A stretch of DNA of 64,000 nt from Marivivens niveibacter (GTDB lineage Bacteria; Pseudomonadota; Alphaproteobacteria; Rhodobacterales; Rhodobacteraceae): NCBI RefSeq assembly GCF_002150005.2, contig NZ_MSPP01000002.1, forward strand, positions 310,001 to 374,000, given 5' to 3'. Both the position numbers and the translations under genes were made by a program. Within the stretch, counting starts at the first letter, position 1. Each line of letters begins with the position of its first letter. This document shows positions 26,385 through 36,508 of the stretch, one piece after another. The notes beneath the pieces were generated by a model. That model worked only from the letters and a program-made list of their open reading frames with translations. It was not told the origin of the DNA and made no database searches.

Positions 26385-27251
26385 TCAAGCAGAAAAGGCC
26401 TGAACCTCGGCCAGATCGGGGATCACATCTGCAGTCCCCTGACGGGTGACCATCAGCGCGCCTGCTTTGGTTGCGACCTGCATCGCCTGCTGAACGGGCA
26501 TACCGCGATCAAGGCACGCCAGAACATAGCCCGTGAAGGTATCGCCCGCGCCCGTGGTATCCACAGGTTTCACGTTTATCGCTGGGATTTCGGTACGCGC
26601 GCCGTTTTCCACCAAAACCGACCCCTTGCCGCCCATGGTGATAATCACGGTTTCAATCCCCAAATCTTCGGCCTGTTTGCCCAGCGCATCGGTCAACTGC
26701 GCCATTTCGATTTCATTCAGGATCAAAAAATCAATGAACGGCAGCACCGCAGACACGGCATTTGCGTCGAACGGGGCAGCGGCATAGGCAACCTTGAGCC
26801 CCATGTCTTTGCCCAGCTTCAGCGCCTCTGCCTGACCATTGGTTTCGTTCTGCGTGACAATCCAATCGCCTACAGCGGCTTCGGACAATGCGGATTTGAT
26901 TTGGTCGCTGGAAATCCGCGCATTGGCACCAGGCTGCAAAACAATGGCGTTTTCGCCGTCTTCGGCCACCATGATGAACGCTTGGGCTGGATCGCAGTCG
27001 ATTTCAGCGATGTGGCGCGTATCGACGCCGTATTCCATCAAACGATCGCGGGTCCAGCGGGTGTCGGCGGTCACAGCGCCAATATGACGGACATGCACCC
27101 CTGCCCGCGCCGCAGCGACAGACATATTCGCGCCTTTGCCCCCCAAAAACACTTGGCGCCCAGTGGACGCCAAGGTTTCGCCAGGGGCGGGGATATGCGG
27201 TACGGAAACGATGATATCCGTGTTGATCGATCCCAGATTCCATACCGCCAT
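26385..27251 (-). CDS. rbsK: Ribokinase (PfkB family)
   Basis: 288 residues. PfkB marks: N-terminal GSINTDIIVSVPHIPAPGET, GGKGANMSVAAARAG near residue 35, and the C-terminal catalytic DTTGAGDTFTGY. Ribokinase phosphorylates ribose at O-5; specificity for another sugar or nucleoside cannot be excluded. It begins 4 bp after maeB, so the two are cotranscribed. No ribose transporter is adjacent. Confidence 0.88.
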   Translation of the reverse strand: MAVWNLGSINTDIIVSVPHIPAPGETLASTGRQVFLGGKGANMSVAAARAGVHVRHIGAVTADTRWTRDRLMEYGVDTRHIAEIDCDPAQAFIMVAEDGENAIVLQPGANARISSDQIKSALSEAAVGDWIVTQNETNGQAEALKLGKDMGLKVAYAAAPFDANAVSAVLPFIDFLILNEIEMAQLTDALGKQAEDLGIETVIITMGGKGSVLVENGARTEIPAINVKPVDTTGAGDTFTGYVLACLDRGMPVQQAMQVATKAGALMVTRQGTADVIPDLAEVQAFSA

Positions 27252-27255
27252 AGTT

Positions 27256-29511
27256 TTATCCCACGTTACAGGCCGCCAAAACGGCCATGTTCATAATGTC
27301 GTTCACAGTCGACACGGTTGAACAGATCTGGATCGGTTTATCAACACCGGCCAAGATCGGGCCAATCACGGTCGCTCCGCCCATTTCCTGCATCAGTTTC
27401 ACGGAAATAGAGGCCGAATGGCGGGCAGGTACAACCAAAACATTGGCTGGGCCAGTCAAACGGCTGAACGGATAATGTTCGGCGGCTTTGGGGTTCAGAG
27501 CCACGTCAACGGTCATTTCGCCTTCGTATTCGAAATCAACGCCACGTTTGTCCAAAACCTTTGGTGCGACATGCATTTTTTCTGCACGTTCCGAAATTGG
27601 ATACCCAAAGGTCGAGAACGAAACGAATGCCACGCGTGGGTCCAGACCCAGATCTTTGGCAACGGCGGCACCGCGTTCTGCGATGTCTGCCAGATCCTCT
27701 TGATCCGGCCATTCGTGGACCAAAGTATCCGCGATCAAAACGATGCGGCCTTTGTTCAGCACGGCCGAGATACCGACAGCGCCCGATTTCGGGGATGCGT
27801 CAAACACATGGTTGATCGCCTCTAGCACGTGAGCCGATTTACGGGTCGCGCCTGTCACCAGACCATCACCGTGGCCGTGTGCCACCATCAACGCACCGAA
27901 TACGTGACGGTCGCGCGATGCCAAACGGTTGATGTCGCTGCGGTCGAAACCTTTGCGCTGTAGGCGTTGGTATAGGAATTCTTTGTACTGGTCCAAATGC
28001 GCAGTGTTGCGGGCGTTGACGACTTCGATCTCTTCAACGGCGTCGGCCATGCCTTCTTGGGTCAGTAGATCGGCAACTTCGTTTTCGCGACCGATGACCA
28101 AGGCTTTGCCCAGACCGCTGCGCTGATATTGAACCGCAGCGCGCAGAACGCGTGGATCGTCGCCTTCGGCAAAGACGATGGTCGCTTGGGCCGCGCGGGC
28201 ACGGTTGAACAGGCCGCGCAGAATGTTCGCGGTCGGGTCCATGCGGGATTTCAGCGATACCTCGTAGGCATCCATATCCACGATTGGACGGCGCGCAACG
28301 CCAGTGTCCATGCCTGCTTTCGCCACCGCTGGCGGGATCGTGTAAATCAGGCGTGGGTCAAACGGCGTTGGAATGATGTAATCACGACCGAACGACAGTT
28401 TTTTGCCGTAGGCCATGGCGACTTCGTCTGGAACGTCTTCGCGGGCCAATTCGGCCAGCGCGTTCGCACAGGCGATTTTCATCTCGTCATTGATTGCACG
28501 GGCGTTGATGTCCAGCGCGCCGCGGAACAGATATGGGAAGCCCAGAACGTTGTTCACCTGGTTCGGGTAATCCGAACGACCCGTGGCGACGATGGCGTCT
28601 TCGCGGACAGCGTGCGCCTCTTCTGGGGTGATTTCGGGATCAGGGTTCGCCATTGCAAAGATCACAGGGTTTGGCGCCATGGATGCGACCATGTCCTGCG
28701 TAACTGCGCCTTTGGCCGATACACCCAGGAATACGTCGGCGTCTTTCATCGCCTCGGCCAACGTGCGGGCGTCAGTCACCGCCGCATGGGCCGATTTCCA
28801 TTGGTTCATACCTTCGGTACGACCCTGATAGATCACGCCTTTGGTATCGCACATGATGCAGTTGTCGTGCTGAGCGCCCATTGCCTTGACCAATTCCAGA
28901 CAGGCGATACCGGCAGCGCCAGCGCCGTTCAGAACGATTTTACAGTCTTCGATCTTTTTGCCGGAAATATGCAGCGCGTTGATCAGACCCGCCGCGCAGA
29001 TAACCGCGGTGCCGTGCTGATCGTCGTGAAAGACGGGGATATCCATCTCTTCTTTTAGGCGCTGTTCGATGATGAAACATTCGGGCGCTTTGATGTCTTC
29101 TAGGTTGATGCCACCAAATGTCGGGCCCATCAGACGCACAGCGTTGCAGAATGCATCGGGGTCTTCGGTATCCAATTCGATATCGATCGAGTTAACGTCG
29201 GCAAAGCGTTTGAACAGAACCGATTTACCTTCCATCACAGGCTTGGACGCGAGCGCACCCAGATTGCCCAGACCCAGAACAGCCGTGCCGTTCGAAATAA
29301 CGGCCACAAGGTTGCCCTTGGTCGTGTAGTCATATGCGGTTTCTGGTTTTGCTGCGATTTCTTCGCACGGAACCGCCACACCTGGCGAATAGGCCAGCGA
29401 CAAATCACGCTGGGTTGTCATCGGGACGGTCGCGGTGATCTCGAACTTCCCGGGGTTTGGTTCCATGTGGAATGCCAACGCGTCTTCGCGTGTGACCTTT
29501 GCCTTTGACAT
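27256..29511 (-). CDS. maeB: NADP-dependent malic enzyme with C-terminal phosphotransacetylase-like domain
   Basis: 751 residues. The first 430 residues are a malic enzyme (YSPGVAVPCEEIA, then the Rossmann VLNGAGAAGIACLEL and VFLGVSAKGAVTQ); the last 320 residues resemble phosphotransacetylase (FAEGDDPRVLRAA, MVAHGHGDGLVTGATR). This is the standard MaeB fusion, in which the second domain is regulatory and binds acetyl-CoA. The enzyme makes pyruvate and NADPH from malate. A GGAGAA ribosome site precedes the ATG. Confidence 0.95.
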   Translation of the reverse strand: MSKAKVTREDALAFHMEPNPGKFEITATVPMTTQRDLSLAYSPGVAVPCEEIAAKPETAYDYTTKGNLVAVISNGTAVLGLGNLGALASKPVMEGKSVLFKRFADVNSIDIELDTEDPDAFCNAVRLMGPTFGGINLEDIKAPECFIIEQRLKEEMDIPVFHDDQHGTAVICAAGLINALHISGKKIEDCKIVLNGAGAAGIACLELVKAMGAQHDNCIMCDTKGVIYQGRTEGMNQWKSAHAAVTDARTLAEAMKDADVFLGVSAKGAVTQDMVASMAPNPVIFAMANPDPEITPEEAHAVREDAIVATGRSDYPNQVNNVLGFPYLFRGALDINARAINDEMKIACANALAELAREDVPDEVAMAYGKKLSFGRDYIIPTPFDPRLIYTIPPAVAKAGMDTGVARRPIVDMDAYEVSLKSRMDPTANILRGLFNRARAAQATIVFAEGDDPRVLRAAVQYQRSGLGKALVIGRENEVADLLTQEGMADAVEEIEVVNARNTAHLDQYKEFLYQRLQRKGFDRSDINRLASRDRHVFGALMVAHGHGDGLVTGATRKSAHVLEAINHVFDASPKSGAVGISAVLNKGRIVLIADTLVHEWPDQEDLADIAERGAAVAKDLGLDPRVAFVSFSTFGYPISERAEKMHVAPKVLDKRGVDFEYEGEMTVDVALNPKAAEHYPFSRLTGPANVLVVPARHSASISVKLMQEMGGATVIGPILAGVDKPIQICSTVSTVNDIMNMAVLAACNVG

Positions 29512-29637
29512 ATTATTTCTCCGTTAGCGCCCGAACCATCTACAGTTCTATGCCATAAGGCCGCAACGGGATATCTTTCTACTTTCGTCGCTAACATTGG
29601 CTGGTTAGGTATATCTGGACCGAAAATGGGGGACCAA

Positions 29638-32256
29638 ATGGCAAACGTCACGCCGATGATGGCGCAATATCTCGAAATCAAGGCAGCACACCCAGACGCG
29701 ATGCTGTTCTACCGCATGGGCGATTTCTACGAGATGTTCTTTGACGATGCCGTCGCCGCGGCCGAAGCGCTGGATATCGCGCTGACCAAACGCGGCAAAC
29801 ACGATGACCAAGACATCCCCATGTGCGGCGTCCCAGTTCACGCCGCCGAAGGGTACCTGCTGACCCTAATCCGCAAAGGGTTCCGCGTCGCAGTCTGCGA
29901 ACAGATGGAGAGCCCCGCCGAAGCCAAGAAACGTGGCTACAAGGCCGTCGTAAAACGCGATGTCGTGCGTCTGGTCACCCCCGGCACCCTGACCGAAGAC
30001 AGCCTGCTGGACGCTCGCCGCCACAACTTCCTAGCCGCCTTTGCCGAGGTGCGTGACGAATCCGCCCTGGCGTGGGTCGACATTTCCACAGGCGCGTTTC
30101 ACGTCATGCCTTGCGCGGTGATCCGCATGGCCCCTGAATTGGCCCGCCTTACCCCCAAAGAGGTCCTGCTGATCGACGAAAGCCCCTATCGCAATACGGT
30201 TGAGGACGGCGGCGCGGCAGTCACTGAATTGGGCAAATCGGCGTTCGACAGTACCTTGGGCGAAAAACGTTTGTGCGATCTGTACAATGTGTCGTCGTTG
30301 GATGCCTTCGGGTCGTTCACCCGCGCCCAAGTGTCCGCCATGGCTGCAGTCGTCGAGTACCTAGAGATCACGCAAAAGGGCAACCTGCCCCTGCTGCGCC
30401 CCCCCGTGATCGAAGGCGAAGCCGCCAACATGCAGATCGACGCCGCAACCCGTAAATCGCTCGAACTAACCCACGCGATGGGCGGCGGGCGTGCGGGATC
30501 GCTATTGGCCACCATCGACCAGACCGTCACCGCTGCTGGCGCCCGTTTGTTGGAACGTCGGCTGGCGTCGCCTTCGCGTTTGTTAGACACGATTTTGGCA
30601 CGGCAAGAGGCCGTATCCTATTTTGCCGAAAACAGCCGTTTGCGCGATGATATGCGTGACACTTTGCGCGGCGTTCACGACATCGACCGCGCCCTGTCCC
30701 GCCTGGCGTTGGACCGCGCTGGCCCCCGCGACATGACCGCGATCCGCAACACGTTGGTTCAGGCCGAACAAATTGCTACGCTTTTGCCCAGCGACCTGCC
30801 CCCGTTCCTATCCGACAGCACCCGTGCGCTGATTGGGCATGACGAATTGCTGGATCTGTTGGATCACGCGCTGGTTGCTGAACCGCCCCTATTGGCGCGG
30901 GACGGCGGGTTTATCGCCCCCGGCTATGACGGCGAATTGGACGAATGCCGCACCCTGCGCGACGAAGGCCGCAGCGTGATCGCCGCGATGCAGGCGGAAT
31001 ATGCCGAACTGGCCGGCGTTCAGTCGCTGAAGATTAAACACAACAACGTGCTGGGCTATTTCATCGAAACCACTGCGACCCACGCAGAAAAGATGATGGC
31101 ACCGCCGCTGAACGAAACCTTTATCCATCGCCAGACAACTGCGAACCAGATCCGTTTCACGACCGTAAAGCTTAGCGAGATTGAGACGAAAATCCTGAAT
31201 GCGGGTGGCCGTGCGCTAGAGATTGAAAAGCAGCTGTTCGATAGCCTGCGCCGCACCATCGTGCAGAAGGCGGGCCCCATTGGTGTTCTGGCCCGCGCTT
31301 TGGCTGAATTTGATGTGGCGGCTGGGCTGGCGCATTTGGCAGTGACTGAAAACTGGGTCTGCCCAACGGTCGACAATTCCCGTGCATTCGATATTTCGGG
31401 GGGCCGTCACCCTGTCGTGGAACAATCCCTGAAAAAATCGGGCGAACCATTTGTCGCGAATGACTGCGCGCTGACTGACAGTAACATCTGGCTGCTGACC
31501 GGTCCGAACATGGCGGGTAAATCGACGTTCCTACGTCAGAACGCGTTGATCGCCGTGCTTGCGCAAATGGGGGCTTGGGTTCCTGCCCGCGCGGCGCGGA
31601 TCGGTCTGGTCAGCCAGATTTTCAGCCGCGTTGGCGCGTCCGACGATCTGGCACGCGGGCGTTCGACGTTCATGGTCGAAATGGTGGAAACCGCAGCGAT
31701 CCTGAATCAGGCAGACGACCGCGCGCTGGTCATCCTAGACGAAATCGGGCGCGGCACGGCGACCTATGACGGCCTATCGATCGCTTGGGCCACGCTGGAA
31801 CATTTGCACGACGTGAACCGTTGTCGCGCGTTGTTCGCGACCCACTACCACGAAATGTGCCAATTGGCCGACAAACTGGGCGGCGTCAATAACGCCACGG
31901 TTTCGGTCAAAGAATGGGAAGGCGACGTTATTTTCCTGCACGAGGTCAAACGCGGCACCGCAGATCGTTCCTACGGCGTTCAGGTCGCGCGACTGGCTGG
32001 CCTGCCTGCCGCCGTTGTCGAACGGGCCAAGGTCGTATTGGAAGCGCTAGAAAAAGGCGAACGCGAAGGCGGCACTACGCAAAAAGCGCTGATCGACGAT
32101 CTACCGCTGTTCGCATCAATGGCAGCGGCACCAGCCCCCGCCAAAGTTGCAGAACCATCCAAGGTCGAAACGCGTCTGAACGACGTATTCCCTGATGATC
32201 TAACACCCAAAGAGGCGCTGGCCCTGCTGTATGAACTAAAAGAGCTGGCCCGATAA
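29638..32256 (+). CDS. mutS: DNA mismatch repair protein MutS
   Basis: 872 residues from the second ATG (29638), chosen because MANVTPMMAQYL matches the usual start and GGGGGA lies just upstream; the first ATG is 12 bases earlier. The mismatch-binding motif FYRMGDFYEMF is near residue 24, Walker A TGPNMAGKST near residue 620, Walker B LVILDEIGRGTATYDG and the H-motif ATHYHEM follow. MutS recognises mismatches and starts repair. Single gene, convergent with grpE. Confidence 0.97.
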   Translation: MANVTPMMAQYLEIKAAHPDAMLFYRMGDFYEMFFDDAVAAAEALDIALTKRGKHDDQDIPMCGVPVHAAEGYLLTLIRKGFRVAVCEQMESPAEAKKRGYKAVVKRDVVRLVTPGTLTEDSLLDARRHNFLAAFAEVRDESALAWVDISTGAFHVMPCAVIRMAPELARLTPKEVLLIDESPYRNTVEDGGAAVTELGKSAFDSTLGEKRLCDLYNVSSLDAFGSFTRAQVSAMAAVVEYLEITQKGNLPLLRPPVIEGEAANMQIDAATRKSLELTHAMGGGRAGSLLATIDQTVTAAGARLLERRLASPSRLLDTILARQEAVSYFAENSRLRDDMRDTLRGVHDIDRALSRLALDRAGPRDMTAIRNTLVQAEQIATLLPSDLPPFLSDSTRALIGHDELLDLLDHALVAEPPLLARDGGFIAPGYDGELDECRTLRDEGRSVIAAMQAEYAELAGVQSLKIKHNNVLGYFIETTATHAEKMMAPPLNETFIHRQTTANQIRFTTVKLSEIETKILNAGGRALEIEKQLFDSLRRTIVQKAGPIGVLARALAEFDVAAGLAHLAVTENWVCPTVDNSRAFDISGGRHPVVEQSLKKSGEPFVANDCALTDSNIWLLTGPNMAGKSTFLRQNALIAVLAQMGAWVPARAARIGLVSQIFSRVGASDDLARGRSTFMVEMVETAAILNQADDRALVILDEIGRGTATYDGLSIAWATLEHLHDVNRCRALFATHYHEMCQLADKLGGVNNATVSVKEWEGDVIFLHEVKRGTADRSYGVQVARLAGLPAAVVERAKVVLEALEKGEREGGTTQKALIDDLPLFASMAAAPAPAKVAEPSKVETRLNDVFPDDLTPKEALALLYELKELAR

Positions 32257-32268
32257 TATCGGACCAGC
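32244..32268 (-). terminator. Terminator of hrcA-grpE lying inside the mutS stop region
   Basis: An 11-bp stem (32244-32254 with 32258-32268) interrupted on the plus strand by a C-A mismatch that becomes a G-U pair in minus-strand RNA, followed on that strand by a T-rich tract. It overlaps the last codons and stop of mutS. Confidence 0.7.
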
Positions 32269-32296
32269 CCTAAAACAGTGACGATGTTGGGGCGAA

Positions 32297-32857
32297 TTAG
32301 CCCTGCATCGACGACACGCCGACCTGCGCCGCACGCAGCAGACGGTCGTGCAACATGAAACCATGTGCCGAAACCTGAATAATGTCGCCAGCTTTGGTGC
32401 CTGGCAGCGGGGCTTCGAACATGGCTTCGTGCATTTTCGGATCGAACTTATCACCAACCTCTGGCGCGATGGTGGTGATGCCGTGCTTTTCAAACACGTT
32501 GGTCAATTCGCGCATAGTCAGTTCGATGCCTTCGATCAGCGCGGCTTGGGCTTCGCGTTGGTCTTCGGAAATGGCATCGATCGCGCGCTGCATGTTGTCA
32601 TAGACGGGCAGCAGGTCGCGCGCCAATTTCGAACCACCATAGTTTTCGGCTTCGCGGCGGTCACGTTCGGCACGTTTGCGCATGTTTTCTGCATCAGCCA
32701 CGGCGCGCATGAAACGGTCTTTGAATTCGTCACGTTCCGCGGTCAGTGCGGCAATCGCATCGCCGTCCAATTCAACTTCGGGCGCTACGCCGTCTTCGGT
32801 GTCGAATTCGTCAGCCTCTGCTGCCAGTTCGTCCAGGCTTTTTGGTTCGTCGCTCAT
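32297..32857 (-). CDS. grpE: Nucleotide exchange factor GrpE
   Basis: 186 residues from the ATG at 32857 (GAGGG upstream, 10 bp after hrcA). An acidic N-terminus (LAAEADEFDTEDG), a long coiled coil (DRFMRAVADAENMRKRAERD) and the C-terminal beta part ending VQVSAHGFMLHDRLLRAAQVG are typical. GrpE exchanges ADP for ATP on DnaK. Confidence 0.95.
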   Translation of the reverse strand: MSDEPKSLDELAAEADEFDTEDGVAPEVELDGDAIAALTAERDEFKDRFMRAVADAENMRKRAERDRREAENYGGSKLARDLLPVYDNMQRAIDAISEDQREAQAALIEGIELTMRELTNVFEKHGITTIAPEVGDKFDPKMHEAMFEAPLPGTKAGDIIQVSAHGFMLHDRLLRAAQVGVSSMQG

Positions 32858-32867
32858 TTTCTTTCCC

Positions 32868-33926
32868 TCAACTCTGGCCGGACAGGACGCGTCCAACCAG
32901 CTGCGCTGTATAATCTACGATCGGAACGATGCGCCCGTAATTCAGACGCGTCGGACCGATGACGCCCACGGCGCCAATAATCTTTCGGTCGGCGTTCATA
33001 TAAGGAGAAACCACCAAAGAGGAACCCGAAAGTGAAAAAAGCTTGTTCTCGGACCCAATAAAAATGCGCACGCCGTCGCCATCTTCGGTCAGGTCCAGAA
33101 ATTCCGCGATGTCGCGTTTGCGTTCAAGGTCGTCAAACAGCACGCGGATGCGATCCAGATCCTCGGCATTTTCAGAATCGGTCAGCAAATTGCCACGGCC
33201 GCGCACAATCAAACGTTCGGTGGATTCGCCTTTGTTTTCCCAAACCGCAATACCGCTGGCGACCATATCGGCAGCCAGCCGATCAATTTCATTTCGGCGC
33301 GCTTCAACCTCGCGCTGCATCACCGTCGACAGCTCGGACAGCGTGCGGCCTTGGGCAAAGGCGTTCACGAAATTCGCCGCCTCGCGCATTGAACTCGGCG
33401 TCTGACCCGCTGGCGGTGTGAACAACCGGTTCTCCACCTGACCATCAGCAAAGACCAAAACGACCAGCGCTTTGTCCGCTGACAAAGACACGAATTCGAT
33501 ATGTTTGATCGGTGCCTCGTGCTTTGGCGTCATAACCAAAGACGCGCCACGCGTAACGCCAGATAACGCAGACCCGACGCGATCAAGCAGCGTGTTTACA
33601 TCATCACGCCCTTCGCCAAATGTTTTGTCGATCTGATCGCGGTCTTCGCCGTTCATGTTGACCTCTAACAGGCCATCTACAAACATCCGCAATCCCGTCT
33701 GCGTTGGAATACGTCCTGCGGACACATGGGGGCTGCCTAACAGACCCATATATTCCAGATCCTGCATCACGTTACGCACGGTCGCGGCGCTGACCTTTTC
33801 GGTCATGTCGCGGGTCAATGTGCGGGATCCAACAGGCGCACCGGTGTTCAAATACCCCTCGACCACAAGGCGGAACACCTCGCGAGAGCGGTCATTCATT
33901 TCACTTAGTAGTGCTTTGTCTGGCAT
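32868..33926 (-). CDS. hrcA: Heat-shock transcriptional repressor HrcA
   Basis: 352 residues from the ATG at 33926. N-terminal winged helix (VEGYLNTGAPVGSRTL, ATVRNVMQDLEYMGLL) and the C-terminal HrcA domain (GVIGPTRLNYGRIVPIVDY). HrcA represses chaperone genes by binding CIRCE elements. hrcA-grpE is the usual alphaproteobacterial pair. No CIRCE element is visible upstream; an unrelated palindrome is (33962-33978). Confidence 0.95.
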   Translation of the reverse strand: MPDKALLSEMNDRSREVFRLVVEGYLNTGAPVGSRTLTRDMTEKVSAATVRNVMQDLEYMGLLGSPHVSAGRIPTQTGLRMFVDGLLEVNMNGEDRDQIDKTFGEGRDDVNTLLDRVGSALSGVTRGASLVMTPKHEAPIKHIEFVSLSADKALVVLVFADGQVENRLFTPPAGQTPSSMREAANFVNAFAQGRTLSELSTVMQREVEARRNEIDRLAADMVASGIAVWENKGESTERLIVRGRGNLLTDSENAEDLDRIRVLFDDLERKRDIAEFLDLTEDGDGVRIFIGSENKLFSLSGSSLVVSPYMNADRKIIGAVGVIGPTRLNYGRIVPIVDYTAQLVGRVLSGQS

Positions 33927-33961
33927 AATCGGTTCCCATGCAGGCGACACAATTAAAACCC

Positions 33962-33978
33962 TGACGCGTGCGGCGTCA
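33962..33978. promoter_or_regulatory. Palindrome between hrcA and rph
   Basis: TGACGC and its complement GCGTCA separated by five bases, perfect. It lies 36 bp before the hrcA start and 62 bp before rph, in the only divergent promoter gap here. A candidate operator; the regulator is unknown. Confidence 0.4.
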
Positions 33979-34039
33979 ATCGGGGTTGGTTTTCATCTAA
34001 GCACGGCGTATCCAAATCCCAACAATTTAGGAGATCACA

Positions 34040-34750
34040 ATGCGCCCATCTGGCCGTCAAACCGACGAACTTCGCCCAATTTCGATCGAAACCAACGTCA
34101 CCAAACACGCCGAAGGGTCGTGCCTGATCAAAATCGGCGATACGCATGTTCTGTGCACAGCATCGCTGGAACCACGCGTGCCGCCATTTATTAAAGGTTC
34201 CGGTCTAGGCTGGGTCACTGCAGAATACGGCATGCTGCCACGTTCGACAGGTTCGCGTATGCGCCGCGAATCCGCGATGGGCAAACAAGGCGGCCGCACG
34301 GTTGAAATCCAACGCCTGATTGGCCGTTCCTTGCGCGCTGGCGTTGACCGCGTTGCATTAGGCGAACGTCAGATCACCATCGACTGTGACGTTCTACAAG
34401 CAGACGGCGGCACCCGCTGCGCGTCGATCACCGGCGGCTGGGTTGCGTTGAAACTGGCGGTTCAGAAACTGATGAAGGCCGGCGATGTCGTTTCCGACCC
34501 GCTGATCGACCCTGTTGCAGCTGTATCCTGCGGCATCTACGCGGGTCAGCCTGTGCTGGATCTGGACTACCCAGAAGATTCTGAGGCAGGCGTTGATGGC
34601 AATTTCGTCATGACAGGAAACCGCCTGATCGAAGTACAAATGAGCGCAGAAGGCTCTACCTTTACCCGCGAACAAATGTCCCAACTGATGGACCTTGCGG
34701 AAAAAGGAAACACAGAATTGATGAAAGCACAGCTAGAGGCCGTGAAATGA
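34040..34750 (+). CDS. rph: Ribonuclease PH
   Basis: 236 residues with the RNase PH fold: [26 protein letters not shown], and the phosphate-binding [16 protein letters not shown]. It trims the 3' ends of tRNA precursors phosphorolytically. AGGAG ribosome site; its stop overlaps the start of rdgB by 4 bp (ATGA). Confidence 0.96.
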   Translation: MRPSGRQTDELRPISIETNVTKHAEGSCLIKIGDTHVLCTASLEPRVPPFIKGSGLGWVTAEYGMLPRSTGSRMRRESAMGKQGGRTVEIQRLIGRSLRAGVDRVALGERQITIDCDVLQADGGTRCASITGGWVALKLAVQKLMKAGDVVSDPLIDPVAAVSCGIYAGQPVLDLDYPEDSEAGVDGNFVMTGNRLIEVQMSAEGSTFTREQMSQLMDLAEKGNTELMKAQLEAVK

Positions 34751-35358
34751 CCCGCCGCTTCGAAGGCAAAGAACTGGTCATCGCGACACATAACAACGGC
34801 AAGCTGGTAGAGATTCAGGCTCTACTGGCGCCGTTTGGTGTCTCTTTGACCTCGGCTGCGGACTATAATCTGGACGAACCCGAAGAAACCGAAAACACAT
34901 TCATCGGCAACGCACGGATCAAAGCGCACTACGCGGCTAAGGCTACGGGCCTACCCGCGCTGGCGGACGATTCAGGCATCCAGATCGACGGTCTGGACGG
35001 CGCACCGGGCGTTTACACTGCAGACTGGGCCGAAACCCCCAATGGCCGTGATTTCAAAATGGCGATGGAAAAAACTTGGGCCAAGCTGGAAGAAGCCAAC
35101 GCGCCCTACCCGCGTACTGCGCGTTTCTGCTGTACCTTGGTTCTGGCGTGGCCAGACGGTCATGACGAAGTGTTCCCAGGCGTGATGGAAGGCGAAGTCG
35201 TATGGCCAATGCGTGGCGACCAAGGCCACGGATACGATCCGATTTTCCAACCAGCGGGCTATGACATCACTTTTGGTGAAATGGACCCTGAAATCAAAAA
35301 CCGCATCAGCCACCGCGCGGATGCCTTTGGTAAATTGGTACAGGGCTGCTTTGCCTGA
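34747..35358 (+). CDS. rdgB: dITP/XTP pyrophosphatase (RdgB/HAM1)
   Basis: 203 residues. SHNxxK-type start ([12 protein letters not shown]), the [12 protein letters not shown] segment and [19 protein letters not shown] are family marks. It removes non-canonical purine triphosphates. Second gene of rph-rdgB-hemW. Confidence 0.95.
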   Translation: MTRRFEGKELVIATHNNGKLVEIQALLAPFGVSLTSAADYNLDEPEETENTFIGNARIKAHYAAKATGLPALADDSGIQIDGLDGAPGVYTADWAETPNGRDFKMAMEKTWAKLEEANAPYPRTARFCCTLVLAWPDGHDEVFPGVMEGEVVWPMRGDQGHGYDPIFQPAGYDITFGEMDPEIKNRISHRADAFGKLVQGCFA

Positions 35359-36508
35359 GGATTGGCAGAACGGGGGCTTTGGCCTGTATATCCACTGGCC
35401 ATTTTGTCAGGCCAAATGCCCCTATTGCGATTTCAACAGCCACGTGGTTTCGTCCATCGATCAAACCCGATGGGCGGACGCCTATGTCGCCGAACTGGAC
35501 CGCGTCGGCGCACAGACCCAAGGCCGCATTCTGAAATCAGTATTCTTTGGCGGCGGCACGCCCAGCATGATGGCACCAGAAACAGTGCATCGCATCATGG
35601 AAAAAGTCCGCGCAACTTGGCCCATGACCAATTCAGCCGAGGTCACATTAGAGGCCAACCCCACATCGGTCGAGGCTGGCCGTTTCCGCGGATACCGTCA
35701 GGCTGGCGTAAACCGTGTATCGATGGGGATTCAGGCCCTAAATAACCACGATCTACGTGCTTTGGGGCGTCTTCATTCTGTCGAAGAAGCCTACGCTGCC
35801 TTTGACATTGCGCGGTCAGAATTCGAACGGGTTAGCTTTGATCTGATCTATGCGCGGCAGGAACAGACACTAAAAGAATGGGAAACAGAGCTCAAACAGG
35901 CTCTGTCCATGGCGATTGATCACCTGTCGCTATACCAATTGACGATCGAAGACGGCACGGCCTTTGGCGATCGATATGCGATCGGCAAATTGCGGGGTCT
36001 CCCAGACGATGACACCGCCGCTGATATGTACGACCTGACCCAAGATATCTGTGGCGAAATGGGTTTTCCTGCCTACGAAGTGTCGAACCATGCGAAACCA
36101 GATGCTGAAAGCCAACATAACCAAATCTATTGGCGCTATGGCGATTACGTAGGCATCGGCCCTGGTGCACATGGTCGTTTGACGTTTGACGGCACCCGTT
36201 ATGCCACCGAATGTCCGAAGGCACCGCAGCTATGGCTGCAATCGGTTGAGAAAAATGGACATGGCGAATTGCCACGCGAAGCATTGAATCGCGACGACGA
36301 AATCACTGAATTCCTATTGATGGGAATGCGCCTGACCGAAGGCGTGGACCTGTCCCGTTTGGCAAACCTAGCAGGTCAAAGGTTTGATCCAGCCATTCGA
36401 AGACTACAAGATGGTGGGATGATCACCAAAGAAAATGGCCGCCTTTGTGTTACCCCACAAGGACGGCCAATTCTAAACGCAGTACTACGAGATCTGCTAT
36501 CAGATTAA
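35351..36508 (+). CDS. hemW: HemW-like radical SAM protein (haem chaperone)
   Basis: 385 residues if it starts at the TTG at 35351, which overlaps the rdgB stop by 8 bp and has AGGG five bases upstream; an in-frame ATG at 35321 lacks a convincing ribosome site. The radical SAM cluster motif is HWPFCQAKCPYCDF (Cys19, 23, 26), followed by FFGGGTPSMM and the HemN C-terminal domain. The motif with F between the second and third cysteines' region fits HemW, a haem-binding protein, rather than the oxygen-independent coproporphyrinogen oxidase HemN. Its stop overlaps that of parB. Confidence 0.9.
   Translation: MPEDWQNGGFGLYIHWPFCQAKCPYCDFNSHVVSSIDQTRWADAYVAELDRVGAQTQGRILKSVFFGGGTPSMMAPETVHRIMEKVRATWPMTNSAEVTLEANPTSVEAGRFRGYRQAGVNRVSMGIQALNNHDLRALGRLHSVEEAYAAFDIARSEFERVSFDLIYARQEQTLKEWETELKQALSMAIDHLSLYQLTIEDGTAFGDRYAIGKLRGLPDDDTAADMYDLTQDICGEMGFPAYEVSNHAKPDAESQHNQIYWRYGDYVGIGPGAHGRLTFDGTRYATECPKAPQLWLQSVEKNGHGELPREALNRDDEITEFLLMGMRLTEGVDLSRLANLAGQRFDPAIRRLQDGGMITKENGRLCVTPQGRPILNAVLRDLLSD

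Noticed and set aside
29591-29608. CTAAC-N8-GTTAG repeat upstream of mutS as a LexA box
   Set aside because: Arms and spacing do not match the alphaproteobacterial GTTC-N7-GTTC LexA motif.
33927-34039. CIRCE element before hrcA
   Set aside because: No TTAGCACTC/GAGTGCTAA pair is present; only an unrelated palindrome.
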